A stretch of DNA of 5,498 nucleotides, taken from the NCBI GenBank assembly GCA_944331945.1, contig CALVJC010000075.1:1-5498 (forward strand), in the 5' to 3' direction. Position numbers and translations under genes: made by a program. This stretch comes from an uncultured Bacilli bacterium (GTDB taxonomy: Bacteria; Bacillota_I; Bacilli_A; RF39; UBA660). Within the stretch, counting starts at the first letter, position 1. Each line of letters starts with the position of its first letter. The notes under the pieces are model-generated. The model worked only from the letters and a program-made list of their open reading frames with translations, did not search any database and was not told where the DNA came from. Of the stretch, positions 1-5,472 are shown piece after piece.

Positions 1-34
1 TATAAATGGAAAGAACTCCAACATTGGAATTCTT
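1..34 (-). terminator. Probable intrinsic terminator of the surface-protein gene
   Basis: Read on the minus strand, one base after the TAA stop (38-36), a 10-bp stem forms between 34-25 and 20-11 around a 4-nt loop (24-21); one pair is a U·G wobble. The following bases (10-1) are only moderately U-rich (TCCATTTATA), so termination may be incomplete. The position directly after the stop and the absence of another stem support the call. Confidence 0.55.
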
Positions 35-35
35 C

Positions 36-2399
36 TTAGTGTCTTTTTAAAATTGTGAAATTTACCGTTCCCATAATAGCAAAGGCAACAACAAGAATCA
101 AAATAGCATCCCGATCAGAGATAGATACAATAGCTGTCTTAGGTGGTTCAATTTCCCAACCATCGGTACTTCCTGTTTCACTAAGTCCCCATTTTGCATA
201 AACAGTTAATTCACTCACTGGCGTTCCATCAAGTTCTAGCTTAGTAGAACCATCGAAAGCCGTATTTAATAATTTATAAAGCTCTTCAAAATTTCCTTCC
301 TCAGCATATTGAGCCGCTAACGCTTGATCATCGGCAATATACCATCCTAAGAAAATATATCCTTCTCTACTAGCAGAAGCTAACACTTTTTCGGTTAAGT
401 TCATACTATTACCAAAAATGGTAACATCCGAAGCAAAGCGAGTATAAAGTCCTGTAAGCATGTCTGTATATCCATAACCAAAAGTTACTTTTCCAGCGGT
501 TCCTAAATAATTAAGAATTCCTTCAGTGGCATCATAATGCAAAAGTGATACAGGAGCCCAGACATAAGCATTCCCATAGGCATTCGGATCCAAATCTTCT
601 CCTAACACATTATAACGGAATGTATAATCATGCCGTCTTCCAGTATTTGGATCATAGTAAGTAAAGACATGACTGCCCTCTCCACCTACTTCTTTATTGA
701 TATTTTGATGTAATATAAATTGTGTTAAAGCCGTGTAGTCACTATTGACTGGTCCCCCAAATTGAACTTCATCCTTTGGACCTTGACCACTTGGCATCGT
801 CGGATTTTGTTCTTGATGATATTTATTATTTAAAGAATCAGAAGAAGAAATATTATCCGAATCAGCCTGAAGACTTCCTCCTTCTACTACAGTGCTACCA
901 CTATTTTGATTTTCACTATTATAGTCATCATAAATATCTTTTGATTCTTCTCCATTTTCAACGACAACGGAATTTTCTAAAACATAGAACGTTGCCTTAC
1001 CAGAAGAAGTATCATATAAGGAATAACCACTCACTCCATTACTAAATAGAACAGAATTTTTAGCTACAAGGGTTCCTTTCGCTACAATTCCAGCCCATGA
1101 GCCAGAATCACCTGGTGAAACTTCAAAACCATAAAGGTCATCCCCATAGCCATTTCCATTTGTAGTTATGGTAGAATCTGTGATATTTGTCACTCCAGCT
1201 TCCACATAGAATCGTACTCCAGGTCCTCCATTATTATTTGAGGTAATTGTACTATGAATTACATCGGTACTAGTTTTTCCATCATTATATTTTGTAACAT
1301 TTAGTCCAATATAAGCATTATCTGAAGTATTGATAGTACTATTCATAGCATCAAAGGAAACATTGCTTGCTCCATGCGATCCATTTCCCGTCACATTCAA
1401 AGTAGAATCACTTACTTGAATATAAAAGTTATTAATACCTATAGCACCATTATCCTTCACATTAACAACAGAAGAATTTGTAATATTCAAAAGATATGGA
1501 GCACTTTGTCCTGTAATACCATTACTACGATTATTGGTAACGTCTAGTGTGGCATGATCAAGATTAAGATGAATACTTTTTGCATAATCGGTATTCATAT
1601 TAATACCTTGTCCATTTCCATCTAGTTTAGCATAACTAAAAGGACTCATTTGAAAGGTATAATCTGCTACTTGAATAGGATACATTCCAGATCCTTGATT
1701 ATTCAAAGCATATAATTGTGCATGCTCCTTCAAGGTAAGATTCGTATAACCAAAACCACGAATATCAATAGCAGATCCACTCGTACCATTTACCTGTCCT
1801 TTATCGGCATACGTTAGATAAATAGAATCTGGATCATCCGCACCATTTCCATAATAACCAACACTATTTACTTCGACATTATCTTGAATCGTCAAAATAG
1901 CATACTCATTCAAAGTAAGAGCACTATAATTAGTTTCTGGAGCATTTCGATAACCTAAACGCACTCCATGATTGTGGTTAACCAAAGTTAAGCTACCACT
2001 TAAAAACAAAGAACCTTGTTCTACAAATAAAGCAGCAGCAGGATTATCATTTACATTTGCATTCCCATTAATTGTTGCATTATTTGCAGTGATTTTCGTA
2101 TTACTTGCTCGTATAATAAATTGTAATTCCGTATACTCTCCAGCAATACTAAAATTCATATAATCTTTTTGTACAGTAATGATTTTATGGTATGGTAAAC
2201 CATTTTTCTCTGTACTATAATCTCCACTAGCAATAATAACATTGTCTTGTGAAGTAGCATTCATCAAAATCTCATCAATTTCATTTTGTTCCATATCTGG
2301 TGTAATGGTATACTCTTGTGCATTGACACCTTGTTGAAACAAGAAAAAGGAAAAGATTCCAACAAATACCAAAGAAAGTTTCTTTAAACCTCTTGCCAT
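36..2399 (-). CDS. Exported Asn-rich beta-helix surface protein with InlB-B-like domain and C-terminal anchor
   Basis: This 787-residue protein is very probably displayed on the cell surface; its ligand is unknown. Residues 1-27 are a signal peptide: basic start (RGLKK), hydrophobic core, likely cleavage after VNA. Residues about 95-520 are Asn/Ser/Thr/Gly-rich with a recurring unit of the type DSTLNVTGNGSHGA (clear from 281 to 416), typical of a right-handed parallel beta-helix. A Ser/Asn/Gln linker follows (about 495-545). Residues about 636-737 resemble an InlB B-repeat/Flg_new module, with REGYIFLGWY and a closing LTVYAKWG. The tail has PPKTA at 752-756, a hydrophobic segment at about 764-784 and a basic KRH end, the layout of a sortase signal although the motif is not LPXTG. 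The ATG at 2399 follows AAGGAGGG (2412-2405) with 5-nt spacing. It has its own promoter and a long leader. Family-level function (adhesion or carbohydrate binding) is inferred. Confidence 0.93.
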   Translation of the reverse strand: MARGLKKLSLVFVGIFSFFLFQQGVNAQEYTITPDMEQNEIDEILMNATSQDNVIIASGDYSTEKNGLPYHKIITVQKDYMNFSIAGEYTELQFIIRASNTKITANNATINGNANVNDNPAAALFVEQGSLFLSGSLTLVNHNHGVRLGYRNAPETNYSALTLNEYAILTIQDNVEVNSVGYYGNGADDPDSIYLTYADKGQVNGTSGSAIDIRGFGYTNLTLKEHAQLYALNNQGSGMYPIQVADYTFQMSPFSYAKLDGNGQGINMNTDYAKSIHLNLDHATLDVTNNRSNGITGQSAPYLLNITNSSVVNVKDNGAIGINNFYIQVSDSTLNVTGNGSHGASNVSFDAMNSTINTSDNAYIGLNVTKYNDGKTSTDVIHSTITSNNNGGPGVRFYVEAGVTNITDSTITTNGNGYGDDLYGFEVSPGDSGSWAGIVAKGTLVAKNSVLFSNGVSGYSLYDTSSGKATFYVLENSVVVENGEESKDIYDDYNSENQNSGSTVVEGGSLQADSDNISSSDSLNNKYHQEQNPTMPSGQGPKDEVQFGGPVNSDYTALTQFILHQNINKEVGGEGSHVFTYYDPNTGRRHDYTFRYNVLGEDLDPNAYGNAYVWAPVSLLHYDATEGILNYLGTAGKVTFGYGYTDMLTGLYTRFASDVTIFGNSMNLTEKVLASASREGYIFLGWYIADDQALAAQYAEEGNFEELYKLLNTAFDGSTKLELDGTPVSELTVYAKWGLSETGSTDGWEIEPPKTAIVSISDRDAILILVVAFAIMGTVNFTILKRH

Positions 2400-2458
2400 A
2401 ATTACCCTCCTTCTCTCTTTATCATTTTATGGCCAAATAATAAAGATACTACCAATTT

Positions 2459-2507
2459 CTTTAGGTCAGGTAATTTTAAAACCGTTCTTTACCCGATCCC
2501 CCTAAAG
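2459..2507 (-). promoter_or_regulatory. Structured 5' leader of the surface-protein mRNA
   Basis: On the minus strand, CTTTAGG (2507-2501) pairs with CCTAAAG (2465-2459). Inside it, TCGGGTAA (2496-2489) pairs with TTACCTGA (2473-2466), including one G·U. A GGGA bulge (2500-2497) lies on one side only, and a 15-nt loop (2488-2474) closes the structure. Both stems would stack on the 3' side. No U-tract follows, so it is not a terminator. It lies about 50 nt upstream of the SD within a leader of about 110 nt. I do not recognise it as a known riboswitch class; it may be a regulatory or mRNA-stabilising element. Confidence 0.55.
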
Positions 2508-2514
2508 TTAACTT
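2505..2514. repeat. 10-bp palindrome at the predicted transcription start
   Basis: AAGTTAACTT is a perfect 10-bp palindrome beginning 4 bp downstream of the surface-gene -10 box, so it spans the predicted start site near 2511. That is a usual place for a repressor operator. It overlaps the first bases of the leader stem, so it could matter at the DNA or RNA level. AT-rich short palindromes also occur by chance. Confidence 0.3.
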
Positions 2515-2517
2515 ACT

Positions 2518-2547
2518 ATAATAAAGGCTGAAAACTTTTCTTGTCAA
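2518..2547 (-). promoter_or_regulatory. Sigma-A-type promoter of the surface-protein gene
   Basis: On the minus strand a perfect -35 TTGACA (2547-2542) is followed by an 18-bp spacer and a -10 TATTAT (2523-2518); a 17-bp spacing with TTATTA is the alternative register. The predicted start near 2511 gives a leader of about 110 nt. The promoter lies just downstream of the terminator of the preceding gene, so the surface protein is expected to form its own transcription unit. Confidence 0.75.
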
Positions 2548-2552
2548 GAAAA
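2536..2552. promoter_or_regulatory. 17-bp palindrome over the -35 box, operator candidate
   Basis: TTTTCTTG (2536-2543) and CAAGAAAA (2545-2552) are perfect 8-bp inverted arms around one central base, and the -35 hexamer (2542-2547) lies inside. A one-base centre cannot form an RNA hairpin loop, so a DNA-binding dimer is the natural reading. TTGACAA is itself partly symmetric, so only five pairs per arm are extra evidence. Confidence 0.4.
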
Positions 2553-2556
2553 AAGC

Positions 2557-2587
2557 AAAAAAAATAAAGTTCGGTTTGAACTTATTT
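2557..2587 (-). terminator. Intrinsic terminator after the EEP-fold-like gene
   Basis: Immediately after the TAG stop (2590-2588), AAATAAGTTC (2587-2578) pairs with GAACTTTATTT (2572-2562) with one bulged base and a 5-nt loop (AAACC). The downstream arm runs into a U-tract with eight consecutive T (2564-2557). This is a canonical Rho-independent terminator and separates this gene from the surface-protein gene. Confidence 0.85.
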
Positions 2588-3166
2588 CTAATGGTATGTT
2601 TTTTTCTTTTGCAAAATAATTTTTGTTTTCGGATCATAATCAAGATTTTTCGATAAAAACAAATGACTTTTTTCTTGTTTCCAATCGAATGGCATATCTT
2701 CTAACGGAACTTCTTTTAGTTCTAATAAATCACAAAAGGGGTTTTGCTCTTCTTCTAGAATATTTCCTCCTACAATACGATAAGGTACAAACACAGGATG
2801 CGTTGGATTTCCATAAGCATGACAGGTCGCAAAAGCTTTGGATACATCCGTTCTCTGATCAACATTAAGACAAGCGATAGGAGAACCTTGATAGAAAACA
2901 AAATCATTGGTATCTTCAAAAATACTAGAACCATAAAATTCATATTCTCGTGATAATAAAGTAGTAGTATTCTGACCTTCAATACAATGATATTTTTCTT
3001 CTAATAAAGAAAGATTCACCTGATACTTACGAGCACACCCTTGTAATAAAACCAAACTATAATCCTGTTCTAATAAATAATCGGTAATAAGTTTCTTTTT
3101 TCTTCTATCCCTAATAGGCAAAAAACGCCCTCCTAAATTCATACTATATACTTTTAAATTTTTCAT
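2588..3166 (-). CDS. Divergent endonuclease/exonuclease/phosphatase-fold-like protein, probably non-catalytic
   Basis: This 192-residue cytoplasmic protein has no signal peptide or membrane helix. Landmarks of the EEP fold (DNase I/exonuclease III superfamily) appear in order: LKVYSMNLGG at 4-13 (the first strand with its conserved Asn), a basic helix, LVLLQG at 38-43 where the family has LQE, TLLSREYEF near 69-77, RIVGGN at 130-135 where the family has GDFN, and SHLFLSKNL at 167-175 where the family has (I)D(H/Y)IFVS. The catalytic acids are thus replaced (E to G, D to G, D to S) and the final SDH motif is missing. It is also shorter than the usual 250 or so residues. A binding role or relict enzyme is inferred; the fold call comes from pattern only. 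A start at 3172 is possible, but GAGAGGG (3181-3175) lies 2 nt from it and 8 nt from the ATG at 3166, which I prefer. It has its own promoter and terminator. Confidence 0.82.
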   Translation of the reverse strand: MKNLKVYSMNLGGRFLPIRDRRKKKLITDYLLEQDYSLVLLQGCARKYQVNLSLLEEKYHCIEGQNTTTLLSREYEFYGSSIFEDTNDFVFYQGSPIACLNVDQRTDVSKAFATCHAYGNPTHPVFVPYRIVGGNILEEEQNPFCDLLELKEVPLEDMPFDWKQEKSHLFLSKNLDYDPKTKIILQKKKTYH

Positions 3167-3184
3167 TTTCATTTCCCTCTCATT

Positions 3185-3213
3185 AGGCTTATTCTAAAAG
3201 AAAAGAATAGCCT
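3185..3213. promoter_or_regulatory. Inverted repeat covering the spacer and -10 box
   Basis: AGGCT-T-ATTCT (3185-3195) and AGAATAGCCT (3204-3213) are 10-bp inverted arms, interrupted by one extra base in the left arm and separated by 8 bp. The repeat begins directly beside the -35 box, fills the spacer, overlaps -10 and reaches the predicted start. An operator is the simplest reading. It is not a minus-strand terminator, since no U-tract follows and a promoter lies within it. Confidence 0.5.
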
Positions 3214-3219
3214 TGTCAA
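3191..3219 (-). promoter_or_regulatory. Sigma-A-type promoter of the EEP-fold-like gene
   Basis: On the minus strand TTGACA (3219-3214), an exact 17-bp spacer (3213-3197) and TAGAAT (3196-3191) form a near-consensus promoter. The start would fall near 3185, giving a leader of only about 20 nt before the ATG at 3166. No convincing terminator separates it from the upstream gene pair, so readthrough from the unfoldase operon may add to expression. Confidence 0.78.
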
Positions 3220-3237
3220 ATACTTTTTATAAAAAGA

Positions 3238-3603
3238 CTATTCTTCATCTTTAAACTCTTTTAGATAAGGAAATTCTCTTAAACCATTTAAATAACTTAA
3301 TATTTCAATTAAAACGGTCTTATAATGTTCTATTTTAGGATGTTCTCTATTTCTTTCAAGTACCAAGATCAAATCATCAAATACTTTTTTCACCAATTCT
3401 TTTTCATCTTTCATAATTAGCATGATATGATAATAACGTTCAAAAAACATTGGTAAGTCACAAGGAGTAGAAATCGGTCCTTCTAACATGGCAATATTAC
3501 GCGCTTGTTGTAAAGATATTTCTGGATATTGCTTTCTTATATCTTGAGCTACTTTTTCAATTCGTTCTTCTTCCAATAAATTTCCATTGTATTCAAAGTT
3601 CAT
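3238..3603 (-). CDS. Hypothetical helical protein coupled to the ClpX-like unfoldase
   Basis: I do not recognise this 121-residue protein. It has no signal peptide or membrane segment and looks almost entirely alpha-helical, with many charged residues (runs such as EEERIEKVAQDIRKQ at 11-25) and an acidic C-terminus (KEFKDEE). Its ATG (3603-3601) starts one base after the TAG stop (3607-3605) of the unfoldase gene. Its own SD-like AAAGGT (3620-3615) lies inside the end of that gene, so the two are co-transcribed and probably translationally coupled. A small soluble partner made together with an unfoldase could be an adaptor, regulator or substrate, but this rests on context alone. Its 3' end is followed by a short AT-only palindrome rather than a clear terminator. 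Confidence 0.85.
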   Translation of the reverse strand: MNFEYNGNLLEEERIEKVAQDIRKQYPEISLQQARNIAMLEGPISTPCDLPMFFERYYHIMLIMKDEKELVKKVFDDLILVLERNREHPKIEHYKTVLIEILSYLNGLREFPYLKEFKDEE

Positions 3604-3604
3604 T

Positions 3605-5140
3605 CTATTTTCTTACCTTTCTATCAAATGTCTTTTCCATGGTACTCTTTACAACATCATGATTAATCCGAATCTCTTCCCCTTCTTTTTCTAAAATAGT
3701 ATCAAGAAAAGAAGTACGGATATTATTTACCACGGTTTGTAAGCCTCTCGCTCCCATATGTAAATGACAGGCTTCTTCCGCAATACTCTCGTAGGCATCT
3801 TCTTCTACTGTCAAATGATTTTCATTCACCGAAACCAAGTTTTTCAACCCAAGAATTGGACTAATTTCCGACTCTTTTAAGATAGCAACATAATCTTCCT
3901 TTGTATAATCTTCGGTATGAAGATAAGTATTAATTCGGTTCACCAACTCTTTTTCTAACCCAACATCTAACAAAACTTGAGGAGACATCACAAAATGATC
4001 CGTTGATTCTTTCGAAATGTCCCGTTCAAAACCGATTGGTTTTTTCGGTTGCTGTTCTCTTACATCCGTTAAAGCCCCTAAACAAACAAAAGTTAAGGAA
4101 GAAGTATCAAAAGAAACATCCTTTTGAACTGGTTTTCCATCTTCAATCTTTTTTATTTGCAGATCATACTTTCCACCACCCATAAAATCGAGCAATTGTT
4201 GTTGGACAGCTTTTTTCATGGCTAGACTTTTGTCTGCCTCTACAGAATAGGAAATTTTATCAAACTCATCCAATACCACAATACCTTGCTCCGCTTTTTT
4301 TAAGTCACCATCTGCTTTTTCATATAAACGAACTAGAAGATCCTTTAAATCTCCACCAACATAGCCAGCCGCAGAATAATTGGTAATCGAAGTTGTGGTA
4401 AGAGGAACCTCTAACTTCTCAGCAATTTCTCGCGTAATTGCCGTTTTTCCTGTTCCTGATGAGCCATCCACAAAGATAATGGAACGCTCCCCTTGATATT
4501 CTTTGGCCCGAGCAAGACGTTGATTCATAACCAGGTTATAGAATAGATTTTGAGCAAACTCCGTTTGAGCAATAAACTTTTTCTTAATGTCCGGCAATAA
4601 ATCAAATACTTGAGAGGTCATTACAAAATCCTCTTTCTTCCCCTCTTCTTGCTTAGGAAGTTTTTCTTCCCAAGGCCCTATTCCTTTCGTAGGCTTCATA
4701 TCATCAAAGGATTTCTTTATCAATTCTTGATTGTTTAATAAATTACATACCAAATAGTAAGGGCGTTCCATCATTGGCTCTGAAAGCGATAAATGTTGAT
4801 TTAAAAATGGTTCAAACTGCAACCAATAAAGGGAATCATAATACCTCTCCTCTTCCAAAGGTTGGACGGAAGAAAAATGAAAAGAAAGAGAATCTTCAAT
4901 TAGATCCGTCACTTTCGTATATTGTTCCCGTCGTTCTGGATTAATTACTGATTTCCCAGCCAATAGCATAGAAAAAACAAACTTATCTGCAATCGAAAGA
5001 TTACCATTCTGCAAACCCATTTGATCCTCTGTTACCTGATTTTCCAATGCCGTATAAATATCCATAACCTGCTTCATATAAGCTTTCATATCCGCATTCA
5101 AAGAATCATAATGTAACCACTTTTTTTCATCTGTATTCAT
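3605..5140 (-). CDS. ClpX-like AAA+ unfoldase without the zinc-binding domain
   Basis: This 511-residue cytoplasmic AAA+ ATPase belongs to the ClpX/HslU group. In order it shows Walker A GSSGTGKT (226-233), the ClpX pore loop AGYVGGD (about 258-264), Walker B VVLDEFDKI (D291, E292), a sensor-1 strand LTFVCLGAL (about 349-357), IGF (369-371) at the place of the ClpX ClpP-docking loop, FGL-like GLEKELVNR with arginine-finger candidate R402, and sensor-2 GARGL (463-467). All residues needed for ATP hydrolysis and threading appear present. ClpX's N-terminal C4 zinc finger is absent: residues 1-175 hold a single Cys and an unrecognised, mostly helical region. At 511 residues it is longer than typical ClpX (about 420), and the RKH pore loop is not evident. 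A GTG at 5149 lies inside the SD, so the start is the ATG at 5140. It is likely a paralogue with its own substrates, not housekeeping ClpX (inference). Confidence 0.92.
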   Translation of the reverse strand: MNTDEKKWLHYDSLNADMKAYMKQVMDIYTALENQVTEDQMGLQNGNLSIADKFVFSMLLAGKSVINPERREQYTKVTDLIEDSLSFHFSSVQPLEEERYYDSLYWLQFEPFLNQHLSLSEPMMERPYYLVCNLLNNQELIKKSFDDMKPTKGIGPWEEKLPKQEEGKKEDFVMTSQVFDLLPDIKKKFIAQTEFAQNLFYNLVMNQRLARAKEYQGERSIIFVDGSSGTGKTAITREIAEKLEVPLTTTSITNYSAAGYVGGDLKDLLVRLYEKADGDLKKAEQGIVVLDEFDKISYSVEADKSLAMKKAVQQQLLDFMGGGKYDLQIKKIEDGKPVQKDVSFDTSSLTFVCLGALTDVREQQPKKPIGFERDISKESTDHFVMSPQVLLDVGLEKELVNRINTYLHTEDYTKEDYVAILKESEISPILGLKNLVSVNENHLTVEEDAYESIAEEACHLHMGARGLQTVVNNIRTSFLDTILEKEGEEIRINHDVVKSTMEKTFDRKVRK

Positions 5141-5148
5141 ATCATACA

Positions 5149-5155
5149 CCTTCCT
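5149..5155 (-). promoter_or_regulatory. Ribosome binding site fixing the unfoldase start
   Basis: AGGAAGG on the minus strand (5155-5149) is followed by 8 nt and then the in-frame ATG (5140-5138). The open frame extends to a GTG at 5149-5147, whose first base is the last G of this site, so that codon cannot be its start. An ATG at 5145 is out of frame and meets a stop after one further codon. Confidence 0.75.
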
Positions 5156-5174
5156 ATCAATAAGAATACCATAG

Positions 5175-5210
5175 AAAAGGAGGAAAATCTATTTCTTTTT
5201 TATTTCCTCC
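5175..5210 (-). terminator. Hairpin upstream of the unfoldase gene: terminator or leader attenuator
   Basis: On the minus strand GGAGGAAA (5210-5203) pairs perfectly with TTTCCTCC (5186-5179) across a 16-nt A-rich loop, then TTTT (5178-5175) and CTAT. It resembles an intrinsic terminator with a short U-tract. No minus-strand gene is visible directly upstream, so it either ends a transcript from beyond the window or lies in the unfoldase leader. The overlapping TTTTCCT could also pair with the SD AGGAAGG (two G·U pairs), giving a possible switch. I found no confident minus-strand promoter here. Confidence 0.4.
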
Positions 5211-5262
5211 AATATTTTGACTTTCTATAATTTAAATTTTTTTTAAATATATAATTGTTCGA

Positions 5263-5291
5263 TTGTTTTTTAATATACTTAATAGTATACT
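5263..5291 (+). promoter_or_regulatory. Probable promoter of the small hydrophobic ORF
   Basis: TTGTTT (5263-5268), a 17-bp spacer and TATACT (5286-5291) lie downstream of a very AT-rich tract (5222-5260) that could act as an UP element. The start would fall near 5298, giving a leader of about 58 nt. TATACT (5274-5279) and AGTATA (5284-5289) form an inverted repeat over the -10 box. AT-richness makes chance matches likely, so confidence is moderate. Confidence 0.45.
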
Positions 5292-5322
5292 TTTTATAGG
5301 GAACCTTAACTGTTGAGTACTT

Positions 5323-5346
5323 GCCAACTTCTTATGGGAAGGAGGC
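5323..5346 (+). promoter_or_regulatory. Hairpin enclosing the Shine-Dalgarno of the small ORF
   Basis: GCC (5323-5325) pairs with GGC (5344-5346), and CTTC (5328-5331) pairs with GAAG (5338-5341), with an AA/GA internal loop between the stems and a 6-nt loop at the top. The SD AAGGAGG (5339-5345) is wholly inside, so translation would need opening of the hairpin. SD masking of this kind is common in type I toxin mRNAs. Confidence 0.45.
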
Positions 5347-5355
5347 TTGATAGTT

Positions 5356-5445
5356 ATGAAGAAAAAAGATTTACTAATCTCATTTCTGATACTAATTATC
5401 ATTTTATTAATAGTTTCTTTAATGATTCTGTGTATAAAAAAATAG
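5356..5445 (+). CDS. 29-residue single-helix membrane peptide, candidate type I toxin
   Basis: This short ORF begins MKKKDLLISF, continues as about 18 almost purely Ile/Leu/Val/Met/Ser residues and ends CIKK. It is thus one membrane helix with positive charge at both ends, the build of type I toxins and holin-like toxins (Fst, TxpA, BsrG types). I see no family-specific motif, so that assignment is by form and context. An SD AAGGAGG (5339-5345) lies 10 nt before the ATG; in-frame TTG at 5347 is too near the SD. Its support comes from the surroundings: plus-strand promoter candidate, hairpin over the SD, leader complementary to sequence 3' of the ORF, and a convergent minus-strand terminator across the stop codon. 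It is the only plus-strand gene here and diverges from the unfoldase operon. The alternative is a small membrane peptide of another kind, or chance in AT-rich DNA. Confidence 0.6.
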   Translation: MKKKDLLISFLILIIILLIVSLMILCIKK

Positions 5446-5472
5446 TACTCAATCTGCAATAGATTAAGTACT
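5436..5472 (-). terminator. Terminator of a convergent transcript, candidate antitoxin RNA end
   Basis: On the minus strand AGTACTTAATCT (5472-5461) pairs with AGATTGAGTACT (5455-5444), 12 bp with one U·G wobble, around a 5-nt loop, followed by A and seven consecutive T (5442-5436). In the plus direction no U-tract follows and the wobble becomes a C·A mismatch, so it is built for minus-strand transcription. A transcript entering from the right edge would end inside the last codons of the small ORF and be antisense to its 3' end. The transcript's promoter is outside the window. Confidence 0.7.

Noticed and set aside
776..1045. 89-codon plus-strand open frame inside the surface-protein gene
   Set aside because: It is antisense to a strongly supported gene, and its Tyr/His/Leu-rich, Lys/Gln-rich make-up is the mirror of the Asn/Ser-rich repeats.
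2400..2587. CRISPR, tRNA or insertion-sequence content in the intergenic regions
   Set aside because: No spaced direct repeats, cloverleaf, transposase fragments or target-site duplications are seen in any of the gaps.
3220..3231. 12-bp ATACTTTTTATA shared between 3220-3231 and 5287-5298
   Set aside because: AT-only low-complexity matches of this length are expected by chance in such DNA, and the two contexts are unrelated.
3223..3236. CTTTTTATAAAAAG, a perfect 14-bp palindrome after the coupled small gene, as a terminator
   Set aside because: As an RNA hairpin it has only 5 A/U-rich pairs around a TATA loop and no real U-tract. It lies just upstream of the next -35 box and may at most be an UP-like AT element.
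5141..5149. GTG at 5149 as the unfoldase start
   Set aside because: Its first G is the last base of the Shine-Dalgarno site; the ATG at 5140 has 8-nt spacing.
5232..5459. 75-codon minus-strand open frame opposite the small hydrophobic ORF
   Set aside because: Its composition reflects AT-rich DNA, it runs through a plus-strand promoter candidate and a minus-strand terminator, and the small plus-strand ORF has the better SD and context.
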